Assembly (NCBI GenBank): GCA_963676655.2
Contig: CAXXKX010000003.1
Span: forward strand, 1,550,001-1,614,000
Reading direction: 5' to 3'
Length of the DNA stretch: 64,000 bases
DNA from: G963676655 sp963676655
GTDB taxonomy: Bacteria; Verrucomicrobiota; Lentisphaeria; Victivallales; Victivallaceae
The translations under genes and the position numbers were made by a program. Under the pieces are notes generated by a model. That model made no database searches and was not told the DNA's origin. It worked only from the letters and a program-made list of their open reading frames with translations. Positions 25,400 to 34,125 of the stretch are shown here, one piece after another (within the stretch, counting starts at the first letter, position 1; each line of letters begins with the position of its first letter).

Positions 25400-26149
25400 A
25401 TGGAACTGGCTGAAAAGGTTGCGCTGGTAACTGGCGCATCTCGCGGCCTGGGCAAGGGTATTGCGTTTGCACTGGCGGAAAAAGGCGCGGATGTGGTAAT
25501 AAACTACCGTTCAAACGACGCTGAAGCGGAAAAAGTCAAAGAGGAAATCGAAACCATGGGCCGCCGAGCCATTACAGTTCGGGCTGACGTCAGCGAGAAA
25601 GCCGGAGTTGAACGATTATTCCAACGGATTCGGGAAGAGTTTGGCACGTTGGATATTCTGGTTAACAATGCTGGAACCACTAAAGCCCAGGATATTTTCG
25701 AAACTGAATTATCTGACTGGGAATTTATCCTTAAAACCAATCTGACAAGTGTATTTCTCTGTTCCAAAGCCGCTATGGAATTGATGAAAGAACAAGGATC
25801 AGGGCGGATCATCAACATCAGTTCGATCGTTGGAGAACGCGGGGCATTATATGGACACGTCCACTACGCCAGCACCAAAAGCGGAATATTCGGGTTTACC
25901 AAGACTCTGGCCCGAACCGCCGCGCCACTCGGGATAACGGTCAACTGCATTGCACCCGGAATCATTGAGACAGAACTGCTGTTCAAGACACATGGAGCAA
26001 GTGAAGTGGCGAAACTGGCGGATGGAGTTCCGCTTGGGTTGGGCAAGGTTCGCGACATCGGGTTGGCGGCGGCCTATCTGGCCGGAGAAGGCGGACGTTA
26101 CATTACCGGTTCCACCATTGACGTCAACGGCGGTATGTATTTAAGATAA
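25400..26149 (+). CDS. Short-chain dehydrogenase/reductase (FabG-like)
   Basis: A 249-residue classical SDR using NAD(P). It shows ALVTGASRGLGKGIA, the NNAG motif in VNNAGTT, the catalytic Ser in IINISSIVG and the Tyr/Lys in HYASTKSGIFGFT. The C-terminus ends in TGSTIDVNGGMYL. It resembles FabG, but beside carbohydrate genes it is more likely a sugar or sugar-alcohol dehydrogenase than a fatty acid enzyme. There is a GGAA-rich leader before the ATG. It begins a tight run of genes: the next starts 3 bases after its stop. Confidence 0.88.
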   Translation: MELAEKVALVTGASRGLGKGIAFALAEKGADVVINYRSNDAEAEKVKEEIETMGRRAITVRADVSEKAGVERLFQRIREEFGTLDILVNNAGTTKAQDIFETELSDWEFILKTNLTSVFLCSKAAMELMKEQGSGRIINISSIVGERGALYGHVHYASTKSGIFGFTKTLARTAAPLGITVNCIAPGIIETELLFKTHGASEVAKLADGVPLGLGKVRDIGLAAAYLAGEGGRYITGSTIDVNGGMYLR

Positions 26150-26152
26150 AAA

Positions 26153-28228
26153 ATGAAAGAGTACATCATGTATTCCCTGGAAAACGACAAAGTCAAGGTA
26201 TCATTCGACAATGCGGGAAACCTGCAGGAACTGATAAATCTGCAGACCGGGCATAATTATGCCGGCGGCTATCCGGTCTGGCGCATGCTGCTTCAGAAAG
26301 GCAAAAGATTTGAATGCGAAGTCGTACCGGAAACAGAACCATCGATAGAAAAATCCGGAAAAACTATCGTTTTGACCTATGATAAAAATATTTTCGAAGG
26401 CAAAGCCGTCAAACTCGGAGTTAAAATCTCAGTAAGTCTGGATGACGACAACGTAAAATGGAGTATTGAGTTGAGCAATGACGAACCCGGATGCATTATT
26501 CGCGACTTGCTTTTCCCGGTAATCCATGATTTGCAACTACCCGAAAAGCAGGAATTGATCTACCCGTTTACCGGCGGACAGAAATTCAAAGATATCAAAA
26601 GCCATATCAAAAAACAGCATTCCTACTGGAAGGGCAAAGATCATATTTTTATTCAGTGGAAACATGAATATCCGCGCCGGGCGGCAACCAACTGTTTTAC
26701 CTTTGCTGGAGCGGAAGACGGCTTATATTGCGGACTGCATACAAACAACAACGAAGAAACAGTCCATGCGTTCCGGATGTACGGGGATACCCTGGATATC
26801 AGTTTCGGACGCTATCCCGGCTGCGGTTGCAGGGAAACATGGAGTCTGGACGGCTATGTAATCTCTCCTTACAACGGCTGCTGGCACGTACCGGCAAAAA
26901 AATACCGGTCCTGGCTGGACAGTCCGGAATGTGAATGGTTCGAACTGCATGAAATTCCTGAATGGGTCCGGAAAATGCCTGGTTGGCAACGGATTATTAT
27001 GAAACATCAATACGGAGAAATCCATTATAAATATATCGATATGCCCGAAATGCGTGAAGACGGTCAGCAAGCTGGAATCGACACGTTGTTTATGTTCGGC
27101 TGGCAAAAAGGCGGGCACGATAACAACTATCCGGACTATACCCCTGATCCGGAGCTGGGGACAGAGGAACAGCTCAAAGTCGGAGTTAAAGACTTCACGG
27201 AACACAACGGACAGGTTATTTTATATTCCAACGGCCAGTTAATCGACTTGAATTCTGATTTCTACAAAAAATGTGGTCCGGAAGTGACGATTAAGGATTT
27301 TAACGGCAATGCCCGGCGCGACGCCTATCTTTTCAGTTCAACCGGTCATTTTTACGGCAATATCGCTAATCGCTCGTTTGAACACGGCTGCCCCTGGAGC
27401 AAAAAATGGGAAGAAGTTTTAGCCGGAGTCGTCGATACGGCGGCGGCGTACGGCTGTCAATCGGCCTTTTTCGATCAACTGGGAATCGGGCCGATGCCCT
27501 GCTGTGACCCGAATCACGGGCATCCGGTACCGGCGTTCGGCGGCGGAGCGCAGCGCGGACAGCAGATCAAACGGCTGCGGAAACGCGCCAGAAGCCATTC
27601 GCCGGAAATGGCGATCGGCGTGGAAATCATCACTGATGTTACAGCTTGTCAGGCGGACTATGTCCACTCCCTGAGCGGCTTCTGCAAGGCAATGAACGAC
27701 TGGGAGAAAACCGGTGAAAAACCGGAACATGAATTTTTTATCGACTGGTTCCGCTATATCTTTCCGGAAATAATTATCTCCGACCGGGAGATCCGGGATG
27801 ATTCGGATATTGAACGCCGCGTCAACCATACCGTGCTGAAAGGCTTGCGGAACGACGTCGAGATATATCGCTGCCGCAAGACAATCGCGGAAACTCCTCA
27901 TTATCAGGAATACCTGGGCAAAATTTCTCATTTGCGTAAAAAATATTCCGACTTACTGCTTGAGGGCCGGTATTGCGATACTGAAAACTTCATTATCGAC
28001 AACGAGCAGATCGAGGCCAGATGTTTCACCAACGGCGATAAACTGGCAGTGGTTCTGACCCAGAGTCATTTGAAATCGGCGACGACCAATTTGTCCGTTC
28101 CCGGATATAAATATGTTGATGCCGATGGTGTGAATGGTATTGAAGTAATTAAAAAAGATCAATTTTTCCAGGTCGAAATAAAACGTCACGGCCTGGCAAT
28201 CGTAATTTATGAAAAGGAAGCAAAATAA
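26153..28228 (+). CDS. Large TIM-barrel, glycoside-hydrolase-like protein (DUF6259-like)
   Basis: A 691-residue protein without a signal peptide. Residues 1-250 look like an N-terminal beta-sandwich (VKVSFDNAGNLQELINLQT and many alternating strands). Residues 280-560 look like a TIM barrel with TLFMFGWQKGGHD, HNGQVILYSNGQLIDLNS and QSAFFDQLGIGPMPCCD. The Asp of FFDQLG is in the place where GH31/GH36/GH101-like barrels hold a catalytic Asp. A C-terminal beta domain ends it. I think it is near the DUF6259 proteins of PVC bacteria; activity unproven. A start at ATG 26168 is also possible. It overlaps the next gene by one base (TAATG). Confidence 0.75.
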   Translation: MKEYIMYSLENDKVKVSFDNAGNLQELINLQTGHNYAGGYPVWRMLLQKGKRFECEVVPETEPSIEKSGKTIVLTYDKNIFEGKAVKLGVKISVSLDDDNVKWSIELSNDEPGCIIRDLLFPVIHDLQLPEKQELIYPFTGGQKFKDIKSHIKKQHSYWKGKDHIFIQWKHEYPRRAATNCFTFAGAEDGLYCGLHTNNNEETVHAFRMYGDTLDISFGRYPGCGCRETWSLDGYVISPYNGCWHVPAKKYRSWLDSPECEWFELHEIPEWVRKMPGWQRIIMKHQYGEIHYKYIDMPEMREDGQQAGIDTLFMFGWQKGGHDNNYPDYTPDPELGTEEQLKVGVKDFTEHNGQVILYSNGQLIDLNSDFYKKCGPEVTIKDFNGNARRDAYLFSSTGHFYGNIANRSFEHGCPWSKKWEEVLAGVVDTAAAYGCQSAFFDQLGIGPMPCCDPNHGHPVPAFGGGAQRGQQIKRLRKRARSHSPEMAIGVEIITDVTACQADYVHSLSGFCKAMNDWEKTGEKPEHEFFIDWFRYIFPEIIISDREIRDDSDIERRVNHTVLKGLRNDVEIYRCRKTIAETPHYQEYLGKISHLRKKYSDLLLEGRYCDTENFIIDNEQIEARCFTNGDKLAVVLTQSHLKSATTNLSVPGYKYVDADGVNGIEVIKKDQFFQVEIKRHGLAIVIYEKEAK

Positions 28229-28923
28229 TGGAAATCACCTGGCTGACTCAAGGCAGTTTTTTGTTTGAAACCGATGAAACCAGGATTCTGGTCGATCCTT
28301 ATATGAGTGATTGTCTGGAAGCTAAAGGCATCAAGCGGATGGTCCCCTACCCGTTGTCTTTTGAAGAGTTGAAACCAGACATGCTGATCTGTACCCACGA
28401 CCATCTGGATCATCTTGACCCGGAAACCGTGGAAAAAATCGCGGCTATGTATCCTGAATGCGTAATGGCCGGTCCGATCAGCTGCTGCAATCACTTTAAG
28501 GAACTCGGAATCAAAGAGGAGCAGGTCAAACTGCTTGAAAGGGAAAAATCTTTTTCATTCCGAGATCTGGAAATCACCCCGGTTCTGGCAATTCATTCCG
28601 ATCCGGAAGCGGTTGGAGTCGTCATCGAAGCGGAAAACAAAAAAGTCTACCTAAGTTCCGACTCACTGTACGACGACGCCCTGGTCAACGAATTCACCAG
28701 AGACTGTGACGTCATTCTGATCTGTATCAACGGACGGCTCGGCAATATGCCGTACGAAGACGCGGTAAAAGTCGTAAAAGCGGCGAAGCCGAAAACCGCG
28801 CTGCCGATGCATTACGGACTTTTCGCGGAAAATACCGCCGATCCGCAGCCGTTCATCAACAACTGCAATCAAGCCGGAATTAAATCATTTGAACTTACTG
28901 TGGGTAAACCTATAAGGATCTGA
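28228..28923 (+). CDS. Metallo-beta-lactamase-fold hydrolase (UlaG-like)
   Basis: A 231-residue cytosolic metal-dependent hydrolase. The metal motif is THDHLDHLD at about residue 54, with a later HSDPEAVGV His and PMHYGLF His. The fold and length match UlaG-like and UPF0173 proteins. UlaG itself hydrolyses L-ascorbate-6-phosphate lactone. Its place between sugar hydrolases and sugar-acid dehydratases makes a sugar lactonase attractive, but this is inference. It shares the TAATG stop-start overlap with the gene before it and lies 2 bases ahead of the next gene, so translation is coupled. Confidence 0.85.
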   Translation: MEITWLTQGSFLFETDETRILVDPYMSDCLEAKGIKRMVPYPLSFEELKPDMLICTHDHLDHLDPETVEKIAAMYPECVMAGPISCCNHFKELGIKEEQVKLLEREKSFSFRDLEITPVLAIHSDPEAVGVVIEAENKKVYLSSDSLYDDALVNEFTRDCDVILICINGRLGNMPYEDAVKVVKAAKPKTALPMHYGLFAENTADPQPFINNCNQAGIKSFELTVGKPIRI

Positions 28924-28925
28924 TA

Positions 28926-30365
28926 ATGAAAAAGATTGGTAAATTCAAAGCGAAAAAGTCGCTCGACATAGCCGGATCGAAAATCGGTATCGGGTTTGAA
29001 TGTCTGGACCGCCAGATGTGGGACGATAACGATGAGGCCTATAGATTGGTCGGGGAGCTTGGGGTCAAACACGCCCGGGTGCAAACCGGCTGGAATCGTT
29101 GTGAAATCGACAAAGGCGTCCTTGATTTTGCCTGGCTGGACCGGATCGTTGACAAGCTGCTCGAACGCGGAATTCAACCCTGGTTCAACCTTGGATACGG
29201 TAATATTCACCATACTGAAGCGACAGAACCCGACGCGGTCGGCTGGGCGCCGATCTATTCGGAAGAATCCCGGCAGGCATGGAAGCATTTCGTAGCCGAA
29301 CTGGTCAAACACTTCAAAGGCCGGATTACCCACTATGAGGTTTGGAACGAACCGGACATAAATCCATTCTGGAACAATGGCTCCAATGTCAGCGAATATA
29401 TAGATCTGCTGAAAATGACGGTTCCGGTGATCAGGGAAAACAATTCTAGTGCTAAGATCATTGGCGGAGCCACCGCGGCCGGATTCTCAAGTACCGGATT
29501 CGGGGTGCTTGAAGAATACTTGAAACAGGGAATGGCGCAGCTCATTAACGTTTACAGTTACCATCGCTATCGCGTGGTCCCGGAACTTTACAGCGTTGAC
29601 GATTTCCGTCATTTGCGGGCGGCGTTTGACGCTTACGGCGGTGAACATGTCGAACTCTGGCAGGCCGAATCGGGTTGTCCTTCACAAAGCGCTACGACCC
29701 AGGCGCTGGCCAACACGCCGGTCACTAAAGAGGTGCAGGCAAAAGTCCTGTGCCGAAGCATTATGACCGATCTTGACATGGGGGTCGATTACACCTGCTA
29801 TTTCCATTTTTCCGACTTCAAATTTTATTATCGCAACGGCTACTGCGAGGTTCCGAACCATTTCGGGGTAATTACTTACGACAGTCCGCCTCAACCGAAA
29901 CCGGCATACTATGCTTTACAAACCATCTGCTCCTTGTTTGATAATGACACAATCCGGGCGCCGCGCACCAAAATCGATATGGCGATCAGCGATATGAGCA
30001 AATCGCCGGAACTCTATTCGTTCCAGGTCGAAATTCTGAATTCCCGCAAAACCGCTTTCGTGCGCAAGGGTTACCCGCTGATCTCATGGTATCTGCCGGA
30101 AGATCTGTTTCCGTCCTATGCCGGAAATGAGCCATACCAGACCCGCGACATTGAGTTGTTCATCTGGGTTCCGGAGCAAAATATCGAGCAGCCGGTCGTA
30201 ATCGATCCCCTGACCGGGGAGGTATATGAACCAGAAAGCGAAATTGACCCCAATCAACGGCAGGATATTGCCCGGCAGCTGGTGGTTCATGATGTTCCGT
30301 TAAAAGATTATCCAATGTTTATCACTGACTATAACGCAGTAAAAGAATTAATTGAAAGGTTATGA
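28926..30365 (+). CDS. Clan GH-A glycoside hydrolase, paralogue 1 (GH39-like)
   Basis: A 479-residue TIM-barrel hydrolase. The acid/base Glu is Glu142 in HYEVWNEPD and the nucleophile candidate is Glu248 in ELWQAESG, 106 residues apart, as expected for clan GH-A retaining enzymes such as GH39 and GH5. HARVQTGWNRCE with the Asp/Glu-rich N-terminus is shared with the next gene. There is no signal peptide, so it acts in the cytoplasm, presumably on imported oligosaccharide. A C-terminal beta domain (about 380-479) follows the barrel. It overlaps the next gene by 4 bases (ATGA). Substrate unknown. Confidence 0.85.
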   Translation: MKKIGKFKAKKSLDIAGSKIGIGFECLDRQMWDDNDEAYRLVGELGVKHARVQTGWNRCEIDKGVLDFAWLDRIVDKLLERGIQPWFNLGYGNIHHTEATEPDAVGWAPIYSEESRQAWKHFVAELVKHFKGRITHYEVWNEPDINPFWNNGSNVSEYIDLLKMTVPVIRENNSSAKIIGGATAAGFSSTGFGVLEEYLKQGMAQLINVYSYHRYRVVPELYSVDDFRHLRAAFDAYGGEHVELWQAESGCPSQSATTQALANTPVTKEVQAKVLCRSIMTDLDMGVDYTCYFHFSDFKFYYRNGYCEVPNHFGVITYDSPPQPKPAYYALQTICSLFDNDTIRAPRTKIDMAISDMSKSPELYSFQVEILNSRKTAFVRKGYPLISWYLPEDLFPSYAGNEPYQTRDIELFIWVPEQNIEQPVVIDPLTGEVYEPESEIDPNQRQDIARQLVVHDVPLKDYPMFITDYNAVKELIERL

Positions 30366-31846
30366 AAATGTCTTTAAAAGATTTCGGACTGAATTATCTG
30401 GGAAAAATGAAAAACCGTAAGAGCACGGAAATCGGCTCTTCAAAACTTGGCGTCGGCTTCGAATGCCTTGACCGCGATATGTGGGACGCCGACCAGGCAT
30501 GGCCAGTCCTTGATGATCTCGGCGTGAAATGGGCCCGGGTCCAAACCGGCTGGGCCAAAACCGAAAAAGAACCGGGCGTCTATAATTTTGCCTGGCTCGA
30601 CGAGATTGTCGACAAACTGCTGGCTCGCGGAGTTACTCCGTGGCTCAGTATCAGCTACGGAAATAAATTATATACTAAAAAAATGAATTCCGGCGACAGC
30701 ATTTCACCCAATTATAAAGACTGCAACGAACACGGAGTCGGGTTTCCACCGATCCAGACCCAGCCGGAACGCGACGCCTGGCAGAATTACGTGCGCGAAC
30801 TGGTCAAGCATTTCCGGGACCGGGTCGATCATTATGAAGTCTGGAACGAGCCGGACCTGCTGAGTTTCTGGCAGTCCGGGCCAAAGGCCGCGGAGTACGT
30901 CGAACTGGTCAGGCTAACCTCTGAACCGTTGCGGGAAGAACAGCCTGACGCCAAACTTATCGGCGGCGCGATAGCCTGGGGCATGACGGTCTGGAGTCTC
31001 AAATACCTTGACGACTGCATGAAGGCGGGTATCCATAAATATATCGATATCATCTCATATCACGGTTATAAATCGGTCCCGGAACGTCACAGTACCCAGG
31101 AAATCGCCGGTTTTACCAATATTGTCAATAAGTACAAGCCGTCACTGCAATACTGGCAGGGCGAAGCCGGAGTCCAGTCATACGTGCCGGAAGCGGCCAA
31201 AGGCGTCGGCGCGCTTTCCACCATGAAATTCAGTGAGGATATCCAGGCCAGAATGCTCCTGCGCCGGACCCTGCTTGAACTCAATAACGGCTGTTCCATG
31301 ACCAGCTATTTCCACATGGCCGACTTCGCCCACTACGCCGCTTTCAAACAGACCTTCCATTACGGTCTGGTCAGGCTGGAAGACGGTTCCCCGAAACCCG
31401 CGTATTACGCGCTGCAGTCATTATGCACCATTCTGGCCGATCCGATGGAGCAGGCCGGCGGGCGTACCGCTTGCCACTTGAGTGTAACGGACGATACCGA
31501 CGATCCGCGCGCCACCAAAGCCACCACCTGGCACGCCAATTTTGTTTGCGGCAATGTCCCGGTTCACGCCTGGTGGTTCCCGGAATCGGTTGAGGACGAT
31601 CCGGTTGTCAAACAGATGGAAATGACTTATTACATGGACAGCGCCCTGAAACTTGATAATCCGGTCATGATCGACCCGGTAACGCAGGAAGTATACGAGA
31701 TAAAATGTGAAATGGACAAACGCACCTGCGGCGAATCATGGATGTTCCCGGACGAAGCGGCCGAAGGTGTGCGTCATTTTACCGGTCTGCCGATCTGCAA
31801 TAGCCCGCTAATTATGACCGATCGTTCGCTTATTGAAATAATCTAA
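30362..31846 (+). CDS. Clan GH-A glycoside hydrolase, paralogue 2 (GH39-like)
   Basis: A 494-residue paralogue of the preceding gene, sharing GVGFECLDRDMWD, ARVQTGW and the C-terminal beta domain. The acid/base is Glu163 in HYEVWNEPD and the nucleophile is Glu268 in YWQGEAG. It has a longer loop after the third barrel strand (KLYTKKMNSGDSISPNYKD) and lacks a signal peptide. The pair may work on different linkages of the same glycan. It starts inside the end of paralogue 1 and ends at 31846; a candidate terminator hairpin lies about 45 bases later. Confidence 0.85.
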   Translation: MKMSLKDFGLNYLGKMKNRKSTEIGSSKLGVGFECLDRDMWDADQAWPVLDDLGVKWARVQTGWAKTEKEPGVYNFAWLDEIVDKLLARGVTPWLSISYGNKLYTKKMNSGDSISPNYKDCNEHGVGFPPIQTQPERDAWQNYVRELVKHFRDRVDHYEVWNEPDLLSFWQSGPKAAEYVELVRLTSEPLREEQPDAKLIGGAIAWGMTVWSLKYLDDCMKAGIHKYIDIISYHGYKSVPERHSTQEIAGFTNIVNKYKPSLQYWQGEAGVQSYVPEAAKGVGALSTMKFSEDIQARMLLRRTLLELNNGCSMTSYFHMADFAHYAAFKQTFHYGLVRLEDGSPKPAYYALQSLCTILADPMEQAGGRTACHLSVTDDTDDPRATKATTWHANFVCGNVPVHAWWFPESVEDDPVVKQMEMTYYMDSALKLDNPVMIDPVTQEVYEIKCEMDKRTCGESWMFPDEAAEGVRHFTGLPICNSPLIMTDRSLIEII

Positions 31847-31855
31847 ATACTACAC

Positions 31856-31882
31856 CACGGAGGACACAGAGAGCACGGAGGG
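31856..31882 (+). repeat. 9-bp tandem words (3 units) after a stop codon
   Basis: CACGGAGGA, CACAGAGAG and CACGGAGGG in direct succession, beginning 10 bases after the stop of the second hydrolase. The three units share 7 of 9 or more positions. Similar words occur, in my memory, in intergenic regions of unrelated bacteria; I could not verify this. Confidence 0.75.
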
Positions 31883-31889
31883 TTTTCTT

Positions 31890-31910
31890 TTTCCGCAAAG
31901 CGGAAATTTT
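31890..31910 (+). terminator. Candidate intrinsic terminator after the hydrolase pair
   Basis: TTTCCGC (31890-31896) pairs with GCGGAAA (31900-31906) around a 3-base loop and is followed by TTTT. The stem is short (7 bp) and the U-tract is only four, so it is a weak or partial terminator. Confidence 0.45.
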
Positions 31911-31911
31911 A

Positions 31912-31938
31912 AATTCGTGTAATTCGCGCAATTCGTGG
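31912..31938 (+). repeat. 9-bp tandem words (AATTCGTGT type, 3 units)
   Basis: AATTCGTGT, AATTCGCGC and AATTCGTGG in direct succession, ending about 16 bases before the next start codon. The period is 9 bp, as in the neighbouring CACGGAGGA words, but the sequence is unrelated. Confidence 0.75.
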
Positions 31939-31954
31939 CTGGAAAGGATTAAAA

Positions 31955-33121
31955 ATGAAAATTACCGAAATCAAACCTTTGATCTGCCATTGCTACCGGA
32001 CCAATTGGGTCTTTGTCAAGGTTATGACCGACGAGGGTCTGCATGGAGTGGGTGAAGCCACTTTGGAATATCGTGAACAGACCGTCATGGAAGCAATTCG
32101 GGAACTGGACCGCAATCTGCGAGGTGAAGATCCGCGCAATATTGAAGCAATCTGGCACGAGTGCTACCGGAGCTTGTATTTTCGCGGCGGACCGGTCAAT
32201 ATGAGCGCGCTGTCCGGCGTCGAAATGGCGCTGTGGGATATCAAAGGCAAAGAACTCGGAGTTCCGGTCTACCAGCTTATCGGCGGTAAAGTCCGGGACA
32301 AAGTTCCGTGTTACGCCAACGGCTGGTTCGCCCCGGCAAAAACTCCGGAAGAATTCGCTGCAAAAGCGAAAGTCGCGGTGCAAAACGGCTTTACCGGACT
32401 AAAATGGGATCCGTTCGGTTCAGCTTATTTGAATATCAGCAAAAAAGAATTGCATCAAGCCCTGGATTGTGTGGCTGCGGTTGTTGACGCTGTTGGTGAC
32501 GACGTGGAAATCCTGGTGGAAGGACACGGGCGCTTCAATGTGGCCACCGCCATCCGCATCGGCCGGGCGCTGGAAGAATTTGATATTACCTGGTTCGAAG
32601 AACCGGTTCCGCCGGAAAATCTTGACGCTTTGGCGGAAGTCAAACAACGGGTTAGAATCCCGATCGCCGCCGGGGAACGCATGTTCAGCCGCTGGTCGTA
32701 TCAGGAATTTTTCAAACTGAAATGCGCCGATTACGTCCAACCCGACCTGAGTCACGTTGGCGGCATCGGCGAAGTCAAGAAAATCGCGGCCCAGGCTGAG
32801 GCTAACCACATCGCGATCTGCCCGCATAACCCGAGCGGCCCGGTCGCCAACGCCGCGACGCTCCAGATTGCCGCGTCCACCCCGAATTTTCATCTGCTGG
32901 AAACCATGGCGGTCGATATCCCGTGGCGCAAAGATATATGCACCGAACAGGTTGGTTTTGTTGACGGCATGATGACAATTCCTGAGCTGCCGGGTCTGGG
33001 TGTAGACCTAAATGAAGATGCGATTGCGGAACATCCATATCAAAAACGCGATTTACGGCATTTTCGCGGCGACCTGACTGACATCCGCCCGGACAATGCT
33101 GAATCATTTTTCAAGAAGTGA
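31955..33121 (+). CDS. Enolase-superfamily sugar-acid dehydratase 1 (D-galactonate dehydratase-like)
   Basis: A 388-residue mandelate racemase/muconate lactonising enzyme superfamily member, predicted to remove water from an aldonate to give a 2-keto-3-deoxy acid. Landmarks are LKWDPFG in strand 2, a VEGHGRFN metal and acid strand (Glu where DgoD has Asp, then the His), FEEPVPPEN, AAGERMFSR and CPHNPSGPVANAATL, which holds the second His. The capping domain is intact. AAGGA lies just before the ATG. Its neighbours (hydrolases upstream, SDR downstream) support oxidative sugar catabolism. The particular aldonate cannot be told from sequence. Confidence 0.88.
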   Translation: MKITEIKPLICHCYRTNWVFVKVMTDEGLHGVGEATLEYREQTVMEAIRELDRNLRGEDPRNIEAIWHECYRSLYFRGGPVNMSALSGVEMALWDIKGKELGVPVYQLIGGKVRDKVPCYANGWFAPAKTPEEFAAKAKVAVQNGFTGLKWDPFGSAYLNISKKELHQALDCVAAVVDAVGDDVEILVEGHGRFNVATAIRIGRALEEFDITWFEEPVPPENLDALAEVKQRVRIPIAAGERMFSRWSYQEFFKLKCADYVQPDLSHVGGIGEVKKIAAQAEANHIAICPHNPSGPVANAATLQIAASTPNFHLLETMAVDIPWRKDICTEQVGFVDGMMTIPELPGLGVDLNEDAIAEHPYQKRDLRHFRGDLTDIRPDNAESFFKK

Positions 33122-33125
33122 TTAC

Positions 33126-33150
33126 AGTTGCCAGTTACCAGTTACCAGTG
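33126..33150 (+). repeat. 7-bp tandem words (CAGTTAC type, 3.5 units)
   Basis: CAGTTGC, CAGTTAC, CAGTTAC and CAGT follow each other, starting 4 bases after the stop codon of the dehydratase gene. The repeat continues, after 17 bases, into two REP-like hairpins. Confidence 0.8.
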
Positions 33151-33167
33151 GAAGCCACGAAGTCATA

Positions 33168-33226
33168 TTGTGGGAGCCGGGCTCCGAACGGCGAATTTAT
33201 TGTGGGGCCGGGCTCCAAACGGCGAA
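33168..33226 (+). repeat. Two REP-like elements in direct repeat
   Basis: Two copies of a 27-29 base element, at 33168-33196 and 33200-33226, each GTGGGAGCCGGGCTCC or near it followed by GAACGGCGAA or AAACGGCGAA. The core GGAGCCGGGCTCC is a hairpin. A third copy lies on the minus strand at 45444-45469. A GTGG tetranucleotide followed by an imperfect palindrome is the plan of known RAYT-linked REPs, and a RAYT gene is at 22467-23435. Confidence 0.75.
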
Positions 33227-33284
33227 AAAGAGTTTTAAAGAAAACCAGAGTAATTTAAATAATATACAAAATAAGGTACGATAA

Positions 33285-34058
33285 ATGGATTTTACAGGTA
33301 AAACAGTTATGGTGACCGGTTCGGTTCGTAATACCGGTCTCGGCATCGTCAAAGCGTTCGCCGCCGCCGGAGCCCGGGTTGTCGTCAACGGACGCAAAGA
33401 GTCCGATACTCAACGTGTAGCGCAGGAAATCCGGGACGCATACGGCACAGAAGTCATCGAAGCAACAGTGGATATTGCCCAACCGGAGCAGGTGGACCAG
33501 TTTTTTGATAAGCTTGAAGCCGATGGCGTCAAACTTGACGTCCTGGTCAATAACGCGGTAGTTCAGGCCTGCGGCTATTCGTTTATCGACTCGCCGTATG
33601 ATATGCTGACCGAAACGTTCAAAATAAACGTCTTCGGACTTTTCCATTTTTCACAGCGCGCCGCCCGGATTATGAAAGCCAATGGCGGGGGCGTAATCAT
33701 TAATGTCGGGTCCAACACCGCGGAACGTCCGGTCAAGGGCCGGACCGTATACGTCGCCAGCAAAGGCGCGGTCGATTCGCTAACCCGGGCTATGGCTATT
33801 GATCTGGCCGAATTCAATATCCGGGTCAACACGGTTGCCGCCGGTTACATCTATTCCGACCGCTGGCCCGTTCTACCGCAAAGCACCGTGGATCGTCGCC
33901 ATAAAAATATCCCGCTCGGGCACGAATGCCTGGCGGAAGACATCGCCAAAAGCATCATGTTCCTCGCTTCCGACGACTCCCCGAGAACCACTGGAACGCG
34001 GTTGATGGTAGACGGCGGGACTTCCGTCCAACTGGTTCCGGCAGACTGTGACGAATAA
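33285..34058 (+). CDS. Short-chain dehydrogenase/reductase 2
   Basis: A 257-residue classical SDR. The cofactor motif is VTGSVRNTGLGIV, the Asn-Asn-Ala site is VNNAVVQACG, and the catalytic residues lie in IINVGSNTAERP (Ser) and TVYVASKGAVDSLT (Tyr/Lys), ending TGTRLMVDGGTSV. The NNA-Val in place of NNAG-Gly is a small departure seen in several sugar dehydrogenases. It sits between two dehydratase genes and probably oxidises or reduces a sugar acid intermediate. AAGG lies before the ATG. Confidence 0.87.
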   Translation: MDFTGKTVMVTGSVRNTGLGIVKAFAAAGARVVVNGRKESDTQRVAQEIRDAYGTEVIEATVDIAQPEQVDQFFDKLEADGVKLDVLVNNAVVQACGYSFIDSPYDMLTETFKINVFGLFHFSQRAARIMKANGGGVIINVGSNTAERPVKGRTVYVASKGAVDSLTRAMAIDLAEFNIRVNTVAAGYIYSDRWPVLPQSTVDRRHKNIPLGHECLAEDIAKSIMFLASDDSPRTTGTRLMVDGGTSVQLVPADCDE

Positions 34059-34065
34059 CACAAAA

Positions 34066-34118
34066 TGACGGATGAAATAAGCACAATAAACTAATTTGAC
34101 GGATAACTGACGGATAGA
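34066..34118 (+). repeat. 11-bp words (TGACGGATAAC type)
   Basis: TGACGGATGAA at 34066, then, after 20 bases, TGACGGATAAC (34097-34107) and TGACGGATAGA (34108-34118) in tandem. The first is 8 bases after the SDR stop. The same 11-bp word, on the other strand, forms the end of the gene at 42066-42899. Confidence 0.75.
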
Positions 34119-34125
34119 TTGAAAT

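Noticed and set aside
32420..32893. Minus-strand reading frame of 157 codons inside the dehydratase gene
   Set aside because: Overlaps a clear enolase-superfamily gene and has no family character.
33126..33226. CRISPR-like array from repeated words and hairpins
   Set aside because: Units of 7 bp in tandem and two adjacent REP-like copies have no spacers of regular length and there are no cas genes.
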